Origin: Lyophyllum atratum
Lineage: Eukaryota > Basidiomycota > Agaricomycetes > Agaricales > Lyophyllaceae
NCBI GenBank assembly: GCA_014905825.1
Contig: JACGCN010000026.1
Coordinates: forward strand, 496,001-560,000
DNA length: 64,000 nt
Reading direction: 5' to 3'
Of this stretch, positions 33,951 through 46,991 are shown one piece after another. The notes under the pieces are model-generated. The model was not told the origin of the DNA and did no database searches. It saw nothing but the letters and a program-made list of their open reading frames with translations. Numbering within the stretch: the first letter of the stretch is position 1; each line of letters starts with the position of its first letter. A program made the translations under genes and the position numbers.

Positions 33951-33995
33951 CTACGCGTCTGTCGTGACGAGCTCCTCAACCTCCCCTTTTCTCCC

Positions 33996-36900
33996 ATGTC
34001 GAAGCTGATAACAAGTCCAGCCCATGAATCTGGGATCACTTGCTTAACTTTCTCTAAGGATGGCTCGTGAGTTCCCCGTCCTACTCTTCCACAAAGTCCT
34101 GTCAGGGCCTCTGATATCAGGCAATCACTTGCAGACACGCTTATACAGGAGGACAGGACTGCATTGTCCGGATATGGAAGATGGACCAAGGACCTGAGCA
34201 GGAACCTGTGACGGCTTCACAGGCTGATCAAGCCATAACGGCTGTGGCAGCGTCGGTGTGTGGCCTTGCTAGCTGTGACGAAGTACGTCTACTGACTGCA
34301 CCATACAGGATAGCAGCTGGCTATCAGGGAGCGAAGACGCAGTGGTCAGGCAGTATATTAAGCAATCACCGGAGCTGAACGGACATGTGTGGGATGCCAA
34401 TGGCGTATCGATTCGGTCCCTTGCAGTTGACCCCACGGGGAAGAGGGTGGCCATAACCTCCGAGTGAGTTCCTCGAAGGCGTTGTACTGCGGAAGTCGTT
34501 TAACTCTGCGCCCTAGTAATTTCGATGTCAAGGTTGTGGAGTTGGAGGATATCAAGATATTTTCGCAGTTGAAAGGTCATGTGGGGGGCGTTCGACGGGC
34601 ATCATGGCATCCCACTTCTTCGCTATTGGTGAGTTGCTGATCCCGTTTCCTTGATATCTTTCTAATTCTCTTTTCAGACTACGTCTGGTTCGGATGGCAA
34701 GATCATCGTTTGGAAGATGTCGACCGAACAACCAGAAATCGAAACCACAATCGAGGGCGTCATCCCTGCAATTGGCGATACATTGTTCGTCGTCGCTTTT
34801 ATGGAGAGAAAGCGTCTCTAATTGTTGCATCCAGGTCACCCGAGTATGCTCACGACTGTTCCGCTGTATGGCACACATCAGGACAATACTTCTATGTAGC
34901 CTCGCGGAGTCATGGTGCGTATTTGCCAACCTGACTTTCTTCCCCCAAATGCTGACTTGACTTCATTTGCAGAGATTGCCACAATATCTCGTTCAGATTG
35001 GACGAAGTCGTCGACATTCTCGGACAAGGATATTTCTGGGGCGATTACAGCCCTTGCCATCTCTGCGAATGGCGTCTACCTAGCATCCGCCTCGCAATCA
35101 AAAGTTCACATTTGGTCAACACAAACACGACGTGTAGTCGCAAGGTACGCCCAAATAACACGAATACGCCTGGTATTAACGTACTTCCTCCCTCTGTTTA
35201 CAGTCATGCCGGTTCCCCAGGTGCCACCATCACACATTTAGCATTCTCACCTAGTGAGAACCTGCTCGCATGGACCGACAGCGAAGGTGGCTTCAGCCGC
35301 TGGCCCAAAGCCGTCCCGGACCAGTACCCCGACCCAGTCAAGCGCTCCATCGCAACAAACGCTGCTGCCACGATTCCTGCGCGGCCCAAAACCAGCCTGT
35401 TTGATGACATTGCAGAGGCTACAGCTGCGGCTGTACGAGGCCGGGCTGGAGATGACGTTGATCTGGATGCTGAATTTGACGGCGTTGACGATGACTGGAT
35501 TATTGATGACCTCGGGGGTGCGCTGCAGGATGCGCCACAGGCGGCTGCCAAGACGAAGGATGGCTTCGTGAAGGAGATGGGTAAGATTATGATCCTGGAT
35601 GCATTACCTTTGCTGACCATTTACCATTTAGTGAGCATTACCAAGGCGCAGCCGCCCTTCCAGCCAGGATCTACACCCATGGAAAATCGGAAGAGATACC
35701 TCGGTAAGTCAGGTTTTATAACAGTATCGGGTGTATGGCTAACTTTGTTTTGTTTAGCATATAACATGCTTGGAGTGATTGAAGTCACCGACCAAGATAC
35801 GCACCATATCATCAACGTCGAGTTCTTCGACCGTTCCGCACGGAAAGGATACCACTTCACAGATCATTTCAAGTACGACCTTGGCTACCTTGGTAAGTCC
35901 CTTCCCTAACCGAAAAAGATCACCTTCCTTAACCGTCCTCCATCCAGGCGAACGCGGTGCCGTTTTCTCCTGCCCACCCGAAAACTCCCATCCCGCGCAA
36001 GTACTCTACAAGCCCTACGGCACGTGGACAAACCAAGGCGAGTGGACGTACGTCCTCAAACGACCCGGCACGTCCGTCCTAGGCGTCGCGGCGGGTGGAC
36101 TCCGGCCCTCGGGCAGCCTGCGGCAAAAGAACGATCCGGAGTTGCAGGGGTACGGCAACGTGGTGGTTGCGACGTCGGAGAGTGATTTGACGTTCTTGAG
36201 CGGGACGGGTAGGGAGAGGAGGATTATGGGACTTGGTGCGGATTTTGTGTCGATGGTCGCGGGACAGGAATGGGTGTTCGTGGTCCATAGGGCGGGATCA
36301 ACGACGATTGATGGTGCGTTTTTTATCTTTACTGGGAGGAGTGGTGTGAGTCTGACCAGTCGATTGGGCTATTCAGGCTCGCAGAATCTTTCGTATTCGA
36401 TTATCAACTTTGAGGATTTCAGCGTGAAGCAGCGTGATGTACTGCCTGTTCCGAAAGGCCATGTGCTCAAGTGGATAGGGTTGACTGACCAGGGGGTGCG
36501 TATTGCCATCCTCCGCCTTATTTTCAATTCAGGATTGACGTGTGGTCGATAGGCTCCCGCAATTTACGACAGCGCAGGTTGGGTGCATGTCCTCACGAAG
36601 TTCCGCATACCTCACCATGCATCGTGGGCCCGCGTCATGGACACAAACCTTCTCGAACGACGCCAAGGAAAAGATGAGTCGTATTGGCCAGTTGGGATCA
36701 CAGAAAGCAATTTCATGTGTCTCATTCTGAAGGTACCGTTTCTAGCTTGACAGTTTATGACCACCGATGCTGAAGATAATTTTAGGGAAGGCAAGAGTAC
36801 CCTTCATTCCCTCGGCCGCTCATCCAAGAGCTACCAATGCACATTCCATTCCGCCGCGAAGAGCCCAAAGAGGAACTGTTCGTATCACCTTGCGCCTCCC

Positions 36901-38231
36901 GTATCATGGAAAACACTGACCCTCCACAATGCAGCATCGAACGCGAACTCCTCCTCGTCCAAACCGCCCTCGACTCCCTCGACGAAGAGCTCACAACCGA
37001 CGCCATCCTCCAGCGCGAGCGCACAATGGACAAAGAATTCATCCTCCTCCTCCAATCCGCCTGCAAAGCCGACAACATCCCCCGCGCCCTCGAGCTCACC
37101 AAGCTCCTGCACCAAACCACATCCTTCGAGCACGCCATGAAGATCGCGGACTTTTACCACCTCGTTGGGCTCAGAGAGAAGATCGGCGTCCTGAGAGCTG
37201 ATAGGGAGGAGAACGAGGACAGGCTCGTGGCGGCGAGGAATAAGCGCAGGAGGTGGCTTAGGCCTGACCCGCCCGTGAGGGAGGTGCAGCCTACGTTGAA
37301 TGGGGGCAGTGCGGGGTCGTCGTCGAGGGTGGATCTGCTGGGGGATGTGGGGGCCCCGCCTGCGATTGAGAGGCCGAGGTTGGCGAGGGTGACGACGCCT
37401 GTGATTGAGACGACGAAGTATAACGGCTCCACTGTGAAACCTCGACCTGCGCCCGTGCAGACACCGAGAGAGACATCGCCGTTCGTAGATGAGGTTGCGT
37501 TGCCGAGTTCGGGTTCCTCTGGGGACGGAAAACGGAAGAGGACGGAGCTCGACGAACTGGAGTCGAGCTTCCCTACACCGCCCCCGCCCAGACAAAGTAA
37601 GTCCATGCTGCCAACCAAGAGACCTTATTACCTTACTGACTGAGCGCGTGCAGAGCTCAACCCCTTCGCGCGCAAACCGGGGCAGGAGATCCGCAACCCC
37701 TTCGCGCGTAAAACCGACGCGAATGGGAAGACGATCCAGAAGAGCGAGAGTTTCTTTGATAAAGTGGGTGCGGCTGAGGATGATGCCAATGCCAATGGCG
37801 GCGGGCCCTCCAAACGTTCGTCTTTCTTTCTTTCTCTTGTTCTTGTTCGGATGCAACTTAAACTGACATGGGGGTGCCCTTCCATAGGCCCTTTCGCGAA
37901 GCCAGCAGCTAAGGAGAGGGGTGTGTCAAGGCAGACGACGCTTTTCGGGATGGCGCCTCCGAAGCCTAAGGAGAAGGAGAAGAAGGAGAAGGAGAAACCT
38001 GGGAAGGCGAAGAAAGGACCGAATGGGGCGGCTGGAGGTGCGGAGGAGACGCAGGGCTCGCAGGTGACGGATGTCGTGATGTCGGATGTCGTGGCGGAGC
38101 CGGAGACACAGGATAGCCCTGACCAGAGCGGCGAGAACATACCTAATTCGAATTGGGAGGAGACGCAGCTGGTGGAGTCGGAGGAGTCGCAGTTGCAGTT
38201 GCAGGATTTGGAGACGCATATTGAAGAGTAG
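33996..38231 (+). CDS. CTF4: Replisome adaptor Ctf4/AND-1/Mcl1 (WD40 protein)
   Basis: Sixteen exons with every junction in phase give 1127 residues, close to human AND-1. Borders: 33996-34066, 34135-34255, 34309-34463, 34517-34628, 34678-34784, 34835-34914, 34973-35144, 35204-35580, 35632-35703, 35758-35892, 35948-36313, 36377-36495, 36553-36732, 36786-37596, 37654-37815, 37888-38231. The N-terminal WD40 propeller starts [15 protein letters not shown] and contains [12 protein letters not shown] and [12 protein letters not shown]. An acidic linker ([16 protein letters not shown]) leads to the SepB/Mcl1-type trimerisation region ([27 protein letters not shown]). A Lys- and Glu-rich tail with RQTTLFGM ends the protein. 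It links the CMG helicase to DNA polymerase alpha in the nucleus and supports cohesion. Confidence 0.95.
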
Positions 38232-38324
38232 ATGGGATTTACGTGGAAGTTATTGCTATCATGATTATTTATTAGTACCCCGACCGCTACCCACTACCTG
38301 CTACACATTGTATGTCCCGTTATG

Positions 38325-39852
38325 TTATCTCTGCTTACTCGTAAACGTCTCCCCAATGTTCAGATCCTATGCAAACACTCGGTCAGACCAAAACCAAAGA
38401 ACAAAAAAGGGAGTGTGAACGCACCTCAGGCTTAAACGGCCACTCCTCAAATGCCTTGAGCAGAATCGCCCACTCATGCGCCTCAAGCTGATTAATCTTC
38501 TTCCTCACATCCAGCCTCTCCTCCTCCCTCAACCCCGGATCCGTCAACTTCTTCACCAACCCCCCCGCGCCCGGCGCCAGCGCCCCCAGCGCCACCCTCA
38601 ACTCCGTCGCCTTCCTCACAAAAAGCCTCCTCAACACGAAATCCCAAGCGCCCATCTCCCCTTTCCTAATGTATTGTTCCTCCCGGGGGACGACGCTCAT
38701 GCTCTGGAAGGGCAGGCCGACGGCGCGGGAGCTGCGCTTGGTGTCGGCGGACTTGGCGTGCGGGGAGGAGACGGGGTGGAAGTGCGAGTCGAAGGGCTGG
38801 TGTGCGGAGAAGGGGAGGGCGGGGGTGAGGTGGGAGGAGGCTTGGGCGACGATGGAGACTTTGCAGCGGGTTTGGGGGGAGGTTATGGGGGATGTTACGC
38901 GCTGTATTTTTGGGAGGGAGGGGGGGGGGGGAGGTTAGTTAGTGAGGGGAGGGGAGAGTGGAAGGGGGGAGAGGGAGGAAAGGACCTTGTAGACGTGTTC
39001 GGAGAGGATGAAGCTGAGGGGGACGCGCCCGTATTGGAAGAGCCATTCGTGCTCGGGCATCGTGCGTAGGAGCTGGGAGATGAGCTGTTCGCCTGTCACT
39101 GTGGAGGGAAGGTGCGAGATGAATTGGAGGTGCGGGTGGACTGTATGCGCATTCCAAATATATGAGTGCCCGTATATTGACGCGGGGGAAGGAGGGGAGA
39201 AGGGGTACTGACCGCCCTGGTCCCATGGGAGCCTCTCGACGTCGTCTAGGAGCCCCCTCTCAGATATGTGCTGGTAGGAGTCCCAGTTGTATCCGTCTCT
39301 GTCGACGACTATGACGCGCGGATCCGCTTCTTGGAGCGGCTGCGCGGAGGTCACGGTATGAGATGAGCGCATCCCAGAGCAGGTTGTACACGCATACGCA
39401 CCCTGAGGTATTCCAGATACGGCTCCCAGTCCTCCATAATGATCATCTTCCTAATCCTCTCCTTCGGAAGATTCAGCAGCGCACGGCTGAGCTGGCCAGG
39501 TCCTACCGTGGTCGTCAGCTCACAGAATGCGTGTAGGGCACCGACGACGCGTACCTGGGAACGCCTCCACGATGACCTTCCCCTCCGAGCCCTCCGGGAC
39601 GAAAGCATCGGCGAGCTTGGCAGCGGTCTCCGCGTTACGGATGGAGATGCGGTAGTTGACGTGGATTTTGCCCGAGAAGTGTTTGCGCCATTCGGATTCG
39701 GGGGGGAGGTTGAGTTTCGAGGCGGGGGGAGTGGGGGGTGGGGAGGCGGCGGGGGAGGCGGCGGTGCGGTAGTGAGCGCACCGGGGGGAGTGGGAGAGGC
39801 GCTGGAGGAGGGAGAGGGGCCAGGAGGAGGAGCTGGCGAGAGGACGGAACAT
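38325..39852 (-). CDS. MTF1: Mitochondrial transcription factor B / rRNA adenine dimethylase-like
   Basis: Six exons on the minus strand (39852-39555, 39502-39402, 39339-39213, 39140-38986, 38901-38425, 38366-38325) give 399 residues. The N-terminus is a mitochondrial presequence-like stretch rich in Ser, Arg and Pro. The methyltransferase-like fold is recognised from VEAFPGPGQLSRALL (the SAM-binding loop, split by the first intron), MIIMEDWEPYL and VIVVDRDGYNWDSY, and from the later QFISHLPSTVTGEQLISQLL and YGRVPLSFIL. Fungal members act as specificity factors of mitochondrial RNA polymerase, as Mtf1 does in yeast, rather than as methylases. The gene converges on CTF4 with 93 bp between stop codons. 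The intron at 38985-38902 carries a long homopolymer (12 G on the plus strand). Confidence 0.88.
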
Positions 39853-41332
39853 CGTTGGGTAAATAAGGAAATTGATCACTGTTATTGTGCATTTTTTCCA
39901 CATGAGGTCACGATGTTTTATAGTGTATACTGCTACATTGACCATAACTCGTATGTAGGAAGCCCTGATATCAACGGACGGCCTGTACATGCGACGCACC
40001 CGCTCTAAATTACCATTCACGTTGCATGCCATCCAGGCTGTGTATAGGTTCGCTATCTAGGTGCTAATGAGGCTGCGTTTCGGGTGATCCGATGGCACGC
40101 GGGGCCTGAGCATGGGCATTTCTGGGAATTGCAAAGGATGTGTATGCTTTGCGTGCTGCATGGTAATGCGTATATGAAAGCGGCGTGCATGGGTGATGCC
40201 TGCCAGTGAGCCGTCGGTTAAGCATTGGGAGCGGGCACGGGAGAAGGAGGGTCAGGAGAACAATGCAGAACCCCGCGATGTTATGGACCTCGTCGAAAAG
40301 TGGCAGAGTGACCTTTCCTTCCATGAGACTACCAAGCCTCTCAAGCTCGTCGAGAGACTACTGCTAGCGCCCACGTCCCACTAGAACTTAGCTCTCGTCC
40401 ACTCGTCGCGATCAGGCGTCCGTTGGCGTCCCACCTCTGTCTACTCCTCGAGAGTTCGCGCAACCTCTAGACTCGGTCATAAGCTTCGTCCGCGAGTTGA
40501 CATCGATTGTCAGCTGAGGACTGTCACTTGCGAGGTTGTTTGGTACTTGAGGCAGCCACAATGGGGTCATAGTATAGGCGATCCATGATTCCATCCACTT
40601 TTGCTCTATCTTTTGAGATCAGATTAGATTTTGATGATCAAATGATGCGAGCCACGCATGAAGTTTTCAATGTTTCGCCATACGCCACTGCCCTCCTGAT
40701 TCTGCAATCCGGTTTCACCTGTATATACGAACAGCCCCATTGTATGTTATAACGAAGCTACCATCTTCCGTGCCGCCCCACGGGCGTTGGTGCCTGAAGT
40801 TACAACGATTCCCGATTCCCACAAAGACCGTTGGTGTCCGTGATTGTAGTGAGCACTGCCTTGACGAACCTTCAATCCAGAGCGTTTCATGGCTTCTCCT
40901 CAGATTTATTCGGCTAGGCCTTCGAACGATGTGAAGACAGTGCTCTAACCTACTGTGACTCTCGTAGCCCTCTAGACCTCGCGGCAAAGAGCGAACTCAG
41001 CGAAATGAAACGCGCCCATAGATTTACCATCAGAACAAAGCGTCACTAGCACCCTGCATCTACATGGATACAACTGATGGCACATACGACCGTTCGCTTC
41101 CCCCGGTACCCCACCAGGTCCAAGTCTTACCAAGTACCGAAGATGAAGGACAATGGGCTACGCGACCCTGCACGTCTCCCGACGAGCGTAATCCAACAAT
41201 GATCAAAACACCTACGAAGGACATACCGCCCTCATACACTCATTCACCCTTGCCCCCCACGTTGGCCAGTACGTTCTACCTTCGTTTGCCTAACATATCA
41301 AGAACCGCTCATAAGCGAGCAAAAGCCTGACC
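39853..41332. other. Long intergenic region
   Basis: A 62-codon frame at 40196-40384 (starting MPASEPSVKHW) is charged and helical. It might be an exon or small protein, but it has no splice partner or recognised family. The rest shows nothing on either strand. Confidence 0.4.
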
Positions 41333-42869
41333 ATGAAGGCCCTACACCCCCGTGCCGCCCCCAACAATAGCCTCCTCCAGCCATGGCAAGCCGCCTCCTG
41401 GATCTGGCTACCATCCGGCACCGACCAGCAAGAGCCACCCGGCGACTGCGCCTTCCGCACGACCTACGTACCCTCAGGTCCGAGTCGTGCCGCCGTCTCC
41501 GCCAACGTCCTCATCACGGCCGACGACTACTTTACCCTCTTCGTCAACGGGCAGGAAATCGGCGGTACGAGAACCCCAGCGAACGACGGGCAGACGGTGT
41601 GGGCGACGGCGATCGGGTACTCCGTAACGCTCAACACCGACGGGGTGGCGCCCGTGGTGTTCGCTGTCCGCGCGACGAACGCTGCGCAGGGCGCTGCTGG
41701 GCTTCTCGTTGCCATCCAGTTGAACCTCGCAGACGGCTCTACTGCCACGGTATCCACGGGGACAAGTAACTGGCGTGCCACGAATAACATTCCTCAATAT
41801 TTTGCGTCGCCCGATGCGAACGATTCGGGATGGTCGTCCACGGCGATCATTGAGAAGAACGGCGGTGATGCGCCTTGGGGTGGTGTTGTGGTACCCTCCG
41901 ACCTCACAGCCGTGGCACTGAAACCCGCCCCTGCACCGTCTGGCACGACGAAGTCGAACACACCCAACGGCCCGACTACAGCCCCGCAAGGCACAACCAT
42001 CGTCGTGGCTACAACCGTCGTCACAGGCGCCGACGGAAGCACACACACAATCACGAGTACGAGCACGAATACAAGTCCCAGTGCGACTCAGGACGCGGGT
42101 GGTATGCCGGAGCTCACACCACTTGTGCTGAAACCGCCCTCGCGAGCGACGACAAACGGTGGCACGAGCACGAGCACGCTTCCCGGTGGTGCTGGTGCTA
42201 CAAATGGAGGGGCTGCTTCAGCTCAGTCGAAGCCACCACTTGGTGCCATCGTTGGAGGCATAATCGGGGGCCTTGTCCTTCTCTTGCTTTTGCTGGCGCT
42301 TCTTCTACATCACCGGAAACGTAGGCACGGGGCGTTCACACCTGTCGCCGCCTCCGAAAGCACGGATCAAAGTACGTGTCTCGCTCCTCGCCAGTCATCT
42401 CCCTCCTAATGCATTGCTCACAGTACGCACCGCTGCTACCGTCGCACCATCCTCCGCCCATTCCCCATCATCAGCCCCATCCCCCTTGACAACACCATCC
42501 TCACTACTAACCCAACTCCAACCCACCCCCTTCACCCTGCGCGTCCAAAACGACGACGGCCTGCGCTCCACATCGCACCACGAAAAAGCCGGAATAACAC
42601 CAAAGTGGGAAGCGTACGGAGGCGCTAGAACCCCCGAGCACGAAAGGACGACCGGTGAACTCGGTGTGACGATGAGCAGGCTGCATGAGCTCGCGGAGGA
42701 GCTGAACCGGGGATTGGCGGAGCAGGGACCGGATACACCGAGGTTGATGCTGGTTTCGGGGCGGGATGCGGGGTTGATGGGGGCGGGTTCGAGGGATGGG
42801 AGTGTGCGGGATCAGGGGTGGGAGGGCGAGATGGGGCCTCCGGCATATGATGGAAGACGAGGTCCTTGA
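41333..42869 (+). CDS. Single-span membrane protein with galactose-binding-like ectodomain
   Basis: Two exons (41333-42371 and 42424-42869) give 494 residues. Residues 20-180 contain ASWIWLPSGTD, ANVLITADDYFTLFVNGQEIGG and WRATNNIPQYFASPDANDSGW, a beta-sandwich pattern like the carbohydrate-binding domains of rhamnosidases. A long Ser/Thr/Pro stalk follows, then a strong membrane span with a glycine-rich start (AIVGGIIGGLVLLLLLLALLL), basic stop-transfer residues and a low-complexity cytoplasmic tail. The layout is that of a wall-sensing or carbohydrate-binding surface protein. No signal peptide is visible at this ATG, so either a first exon is missing from the model or secretion relies on the membrane span. 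Confidence 0.7.
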
Positions 42870-43109
42870 TGCTGTATTCTGTGAGAATGTGTTTATTATA
42901 CTTATTACACTCTTTTACTTATTACACTCTTTTAACCCTGTTTTTTGTATTGAACACGGTGGTATATATGTACCGATATCTTGTTCTTATTTGCCACCGA
43001 AACTAATAAACTTGTAGACCATATATTGGTATACATTCTTTGCTGCGTTGCTCGACATCCTGTAATTGTGATGCAAGTCTTTAACCTGCTGGACAAGGTA
43101 TATACAAAC

Positions 43110-46100
43110 TCAATTTGAGTGAACCTGACAAGGTCTGGTGTCTGAGCCCGGTCCGGTCCAAGTGTAGAAAGGTGGTCGAAGATCCACATAGGTTCCTTCC
43201 AGGGCGTTTAACTCCGCATCGGTGGGCACCAGCAGCGGGTCCCCAAGCGCACGGATAAAGAATTGGCAACATAACATGCCATGATTTTTCATGGAACTCT
43301 GAATAGCACCATAATACTTCATCGCTTCCGTGAATGCGCTTTGTGCATCTGCTTTCTGGTCCAGTTTTGTCCAGGTGCGTCCTATATACTCCAGAGTTTG
43401 AGCAATGTCCCAAGGTCGACCGTATGACTTATTCTGCTCAAGACATTGTATCAACACTTTGAGGGCACCTGAGTAGTCGCCTTTCAAAAATGATGTCCAC
43501 CCAAGAATCCGTGTTGCGTCGCCAGCGTAATGTCCCAGGCGCTCATATTCTTCCACTGCGGATGTTGCTAATGCAAGAGCGTCATCAAATTGTAGGGCCC
43601 ACGTGTAAACCTGTGCGAGGAAGTACGAGCAGTTTGCGTGGTTCAGCGGGTCCACGTGTTCTTCGAACATTGACCTTGCCCGAATGAGGGATGCGATGCC
43701 TTCTTCATGGGACCCGCTCTGCGCATGTAAGGCTCCTATGTAATGCAGGCTGAGAGCGATACCACGGGTATCCTTGAGCTTTTCGAAGGTGGATTTTGCT
43801 TCCTCTGCCATTCTGAGGAGACTGTCCGTGTCTTGTTCTGTTTCGTCCGTGTACACGTCAAGGACATCCAACAAAGACTGAGCAGCCCGCCTTTCGTCGG
43901 GTATCGAGAGATACGTCTGGCGTGAAAGGTTATGTTGGTTGATAGCATCGCTGAGGCGGTCAAGCACCCGGAGGGTTTTCCCATAACAGTCCAGGACGTC
44001 ACCAAGGAGTTCCCGGCAATTCTCTAAACGCAGTGCAAGCTTCAGTGTGTGCTCAATGACCTCCAATCGCGGTCTCGTCGACAGTTGATGCCGTGCCAAT
44101 ACGAGAAGCGCTTCAATCAAACTGGGTTCGGGATCCATGGGGTACAGAAGCATCGACTGCAGATTCGCTTCCTCCAAGGAAAGCGCTGCGGCATGGTCCT
44201 TGAAGAGTTCTTCGCCAGGAGATGAGTTGTGCTGCTTCAGGAAGTCGCATGCCGCTCTGATCGTCGTTATGCGAACCTCATCAGGGAAGCGCGAAGGGTG
44301 AAGGATGTAAGATCTAATGACTGGGAGAACGAAGTAGTTCATCTCCCGCCTCTTTACCAGGGCCGTCTCCCGGAGAACCCGCAGCGCGCCCGCCAGGTTC
44401 GACATACTGCGCGCCCACCACTTCCGAAGAGCGTCGTACGTGGTGCCAATAGGAAGCATGGCCAGAGTAGTAAGGAGTTGGTAAGCTTCTGGGTGTCGGC
44501 GCATGGACGGGCTGTCAACGGACAGACTTATGCAAATATCCATGCTAAGCTTGGAATCTGAACCCTGCTCCAGCATTGCTGTGCCGGACCTTTTGTAATC
44601 ATTAATGAGATCGTCTGCCTTTAACCCTGTCATCGTCCCAATGGTGGCCATCAAAGTGATTGCCAATGGCATGTGTCCCACCAGTTGGAGCAGCTCCGGG
44701 ACCTTTGAATCATCACTACCTTCTGTGTAGATATCAGAATAGATTTGGCGGGAAGAGTCTTCATCAACAGCTTCAAGATCAAATGCGGACCAGCGGATTC
44801 CGGTACAGGGTGGGATAGAGGATCTCATGGTGATGAACACAGCAACATGAGCTATCCGTTCGATTTCGTAGAGGATCTGCTCTATCTCTGACCGGCTTCC
44901 GTCTACGTTCCATGGCGTCTCGAAGTTATCGAGTAAGAGGACAAGTGGCTCCGAGAATGATTTGAGCTCAGACAGAATATCGTTGAGAGTATTTCCTGTA
45001 CTCTGTCGTGTTCCCAGCGAGGAGTAGAGAGTATCAAGGAGAAGAGAAACGGACGTTGCCTTGACACAAGGCACCCAGACCTGATTTCTGTCAGGAAAAC
45101 ACTCCTTCATCTCGTGGTCTGCCATGACGGCAAGGGCGGCGGACGTCTTACCCATCCCACCGGGTCCGAGAAGACAGACACGGGGCCTTTTATGGCCTTC
45201 CGAAACAACCGTTAGCGCACGTACAAGCTCCGTTACGACGGTATCGCGACCGTGGAAGATGCTCGTATTGGCAGGCATGACACTGCGCGATTGATGTCGC
45301 GATGAGGAAGTAATCGGCAGACGCTCGTCCAAAATCGCCTTCACGACGTTCATCGTCACTACAATATTGTCCAGAGACTCCTGGTGGCTAGCATGGAAAG
45401 CGAGTATTTGCTGCTGCAAATGATCCATGACGTTTGTATCATTGATCTGGCGTGCAAGCTTCAAAGCAAGGAGGTTAGCACGTCACCCAGCTATGTTCAT
45501 GATGATTGTAAGTCTTACGCTGAAGCTTTCCAGAGCATTTTCCAAGCGACCGACACACCTCCTCACCTTATCTTCATTGAAACTTCGGAATAAGATCATA
45601 AGAAGGGCATTCTGGGACGCAATTTCGTCAAGCTTCGTTTGGATATATCTCAGATCACTGGACGGTGGAGACGACATCTAAATATGTCACAGAAATTGCG
45701 ATGAGAGACGTACCTCTCAAGAGATATGACATCTTGTTTCAGCTTCTCCTGAATTTCGACCCCCTTCTTCCCCTTCAGCTCGCTCACTAGGATAGTTACC
45801 AGTGTCTTGATGCGTAACTTTAGCTCATCTGCACGCTCCAAAGTCGCATGGCTTTCCTACAACAAAAAGCGATCATCAGAATGGCCCACCCTACGGACCT
45901 TCGGAGTTACCTCGCAGGCTTGGATGAGGCTCGTCGCAATTTTCACGGCGGCACCGACCCCAGGAACAGGAATTTGGTCGGCCACAGCCTGAAGCACCTT
46001 GAGAAATTCTTTGCCGGCCTCACCAGCATATTGGCTACGAGTTGGCTTTCCGATTCCGCCATCGTCCGGCGCTTGCCTGGCTACCTTGGCGTGAACCTGC

Positions 46101-46115
46101 CAAATGGCGTCATTA
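43110..46115 (-). CDS. STAND NTPase (NLR-like) with MLKL-like N-terminal domain and TPRs
   Basis: On the minus strand, exons 45856-45714, 45657-45519 and 45458-43110 join in phase after a first recognised exon ending at 45911. The N-terminal region (EFLKVLQAVADQIPVPGVGAAVKIA, then helices around LKLRIKTLVTILV and RYIQTKLDEIA) resembles the four-helix HeLo/MLKL-type domain used for membrane damage in regulated cell death. An NB-ARC-like ATPase follows, with Walker A LLGPGGMGKTSAAL and Walker B LVLLLDNFETPW. HMPLAITLMATIGTM may be the GxP module. The last 350 residues form tetratricopeptide-like repeats. It would act as a self/non-self or stress sensor. The start codon and first exon are unresolved, so the 5' border given is only the most upstream acceptor I trust. 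Confidence 0.85.
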
Positions 46116-46991
46116 CTATAGTATATGAAGAGAGTCTGATATGAAAGAGACCTTCCGTAATTGTTCGTTGTCTTCGTCGTTGGCAAGCGAATATGGAAGG
46201 CAGAACGCGGGCATTGTACGGAAGCAAAGTCACTGTAGTTATCTCCGAACTTGCTCGTGCACACCTCATGTCAGGGGATAAAGATCACGACCACGAACAT
46301 GCCTGCACAGCCTCTGCCCTAGTCTGCCCAGTCAACAAGTCCCTAAACTTGGACCAAACAAAAAATGCGGCCACGATGAGCAGCAGCGGGACGTAATTTC
46401 GAACTACCTACCTATCTCGTCCATGTCTTCACACTCGCTGTTTAGGTTGAATTCGAGGGTGCTGGTGGTCATAAGTTTGTCTCCATAGCTCTGCATGATT
46501 CCTCTGCCAACTCAGAGTTATGACTTCAAGGGGTGGAAAAATGCCCACATATTTGGCGATGTGGCTTTAGCCAAATAAAGTTGGGCTGTGATGGGGTGTG
46601 CCAGCGTAAGGTATACTGCCCTAGAAATACTTGAACTCTTGCTCTTTCGACTGGATATTATAACAGTGGGATGCCGAAGCTAGATCGGGAGAATCGTTCA
46701 GAATCATTCATTCTCATAAGCAGCCTGAGGCCCCCTAATGGAGCCCTCAGCCCAAAAGACTAACGACAATACATACAACAGAGGATCCACCGCAGTAAGC
46801 AGTACGTAACAGAGAAAGACGCAACGCAAAAAACGAGCCACAAGAACAACAACACACACAGCACGTCCTAAAACCGCACATGTGCACTCATAAAAATACC
46901 AGCGAAAGGAGAAACGGGAGAAGAAAATAACAACCCGAGTAACGTACAAGCACAAAATAATCGATGATCCATCCAGTCCACATCCCTTCAT
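46116..46991. other. Intergenic, promoter of the NLR gene
   Basis: It may contain the unresolved first exon of the NLR; an ATGGACGAGATAG followed by a GT donor on the minus strand near 46425 is one candidate. The part near 46700-46990 is the 3' side of the next minus-strand gene. No other gene is seen. Confidence 0.4.

Noticed and set aside
36885..37856. 323-codon minus-strand frame inside CTF4
   Set aside because: It lies opposite exons 14 and 15 of CTF4, whose protein sequence and phases are clear.
40196..40384. Possible small protein beginning MPASEPSVKHW
   Set aside because: It is charged and helical, but there is no recognised family, no splice partner and only 62 codons. It is kept as a remark in the intergenic entry.
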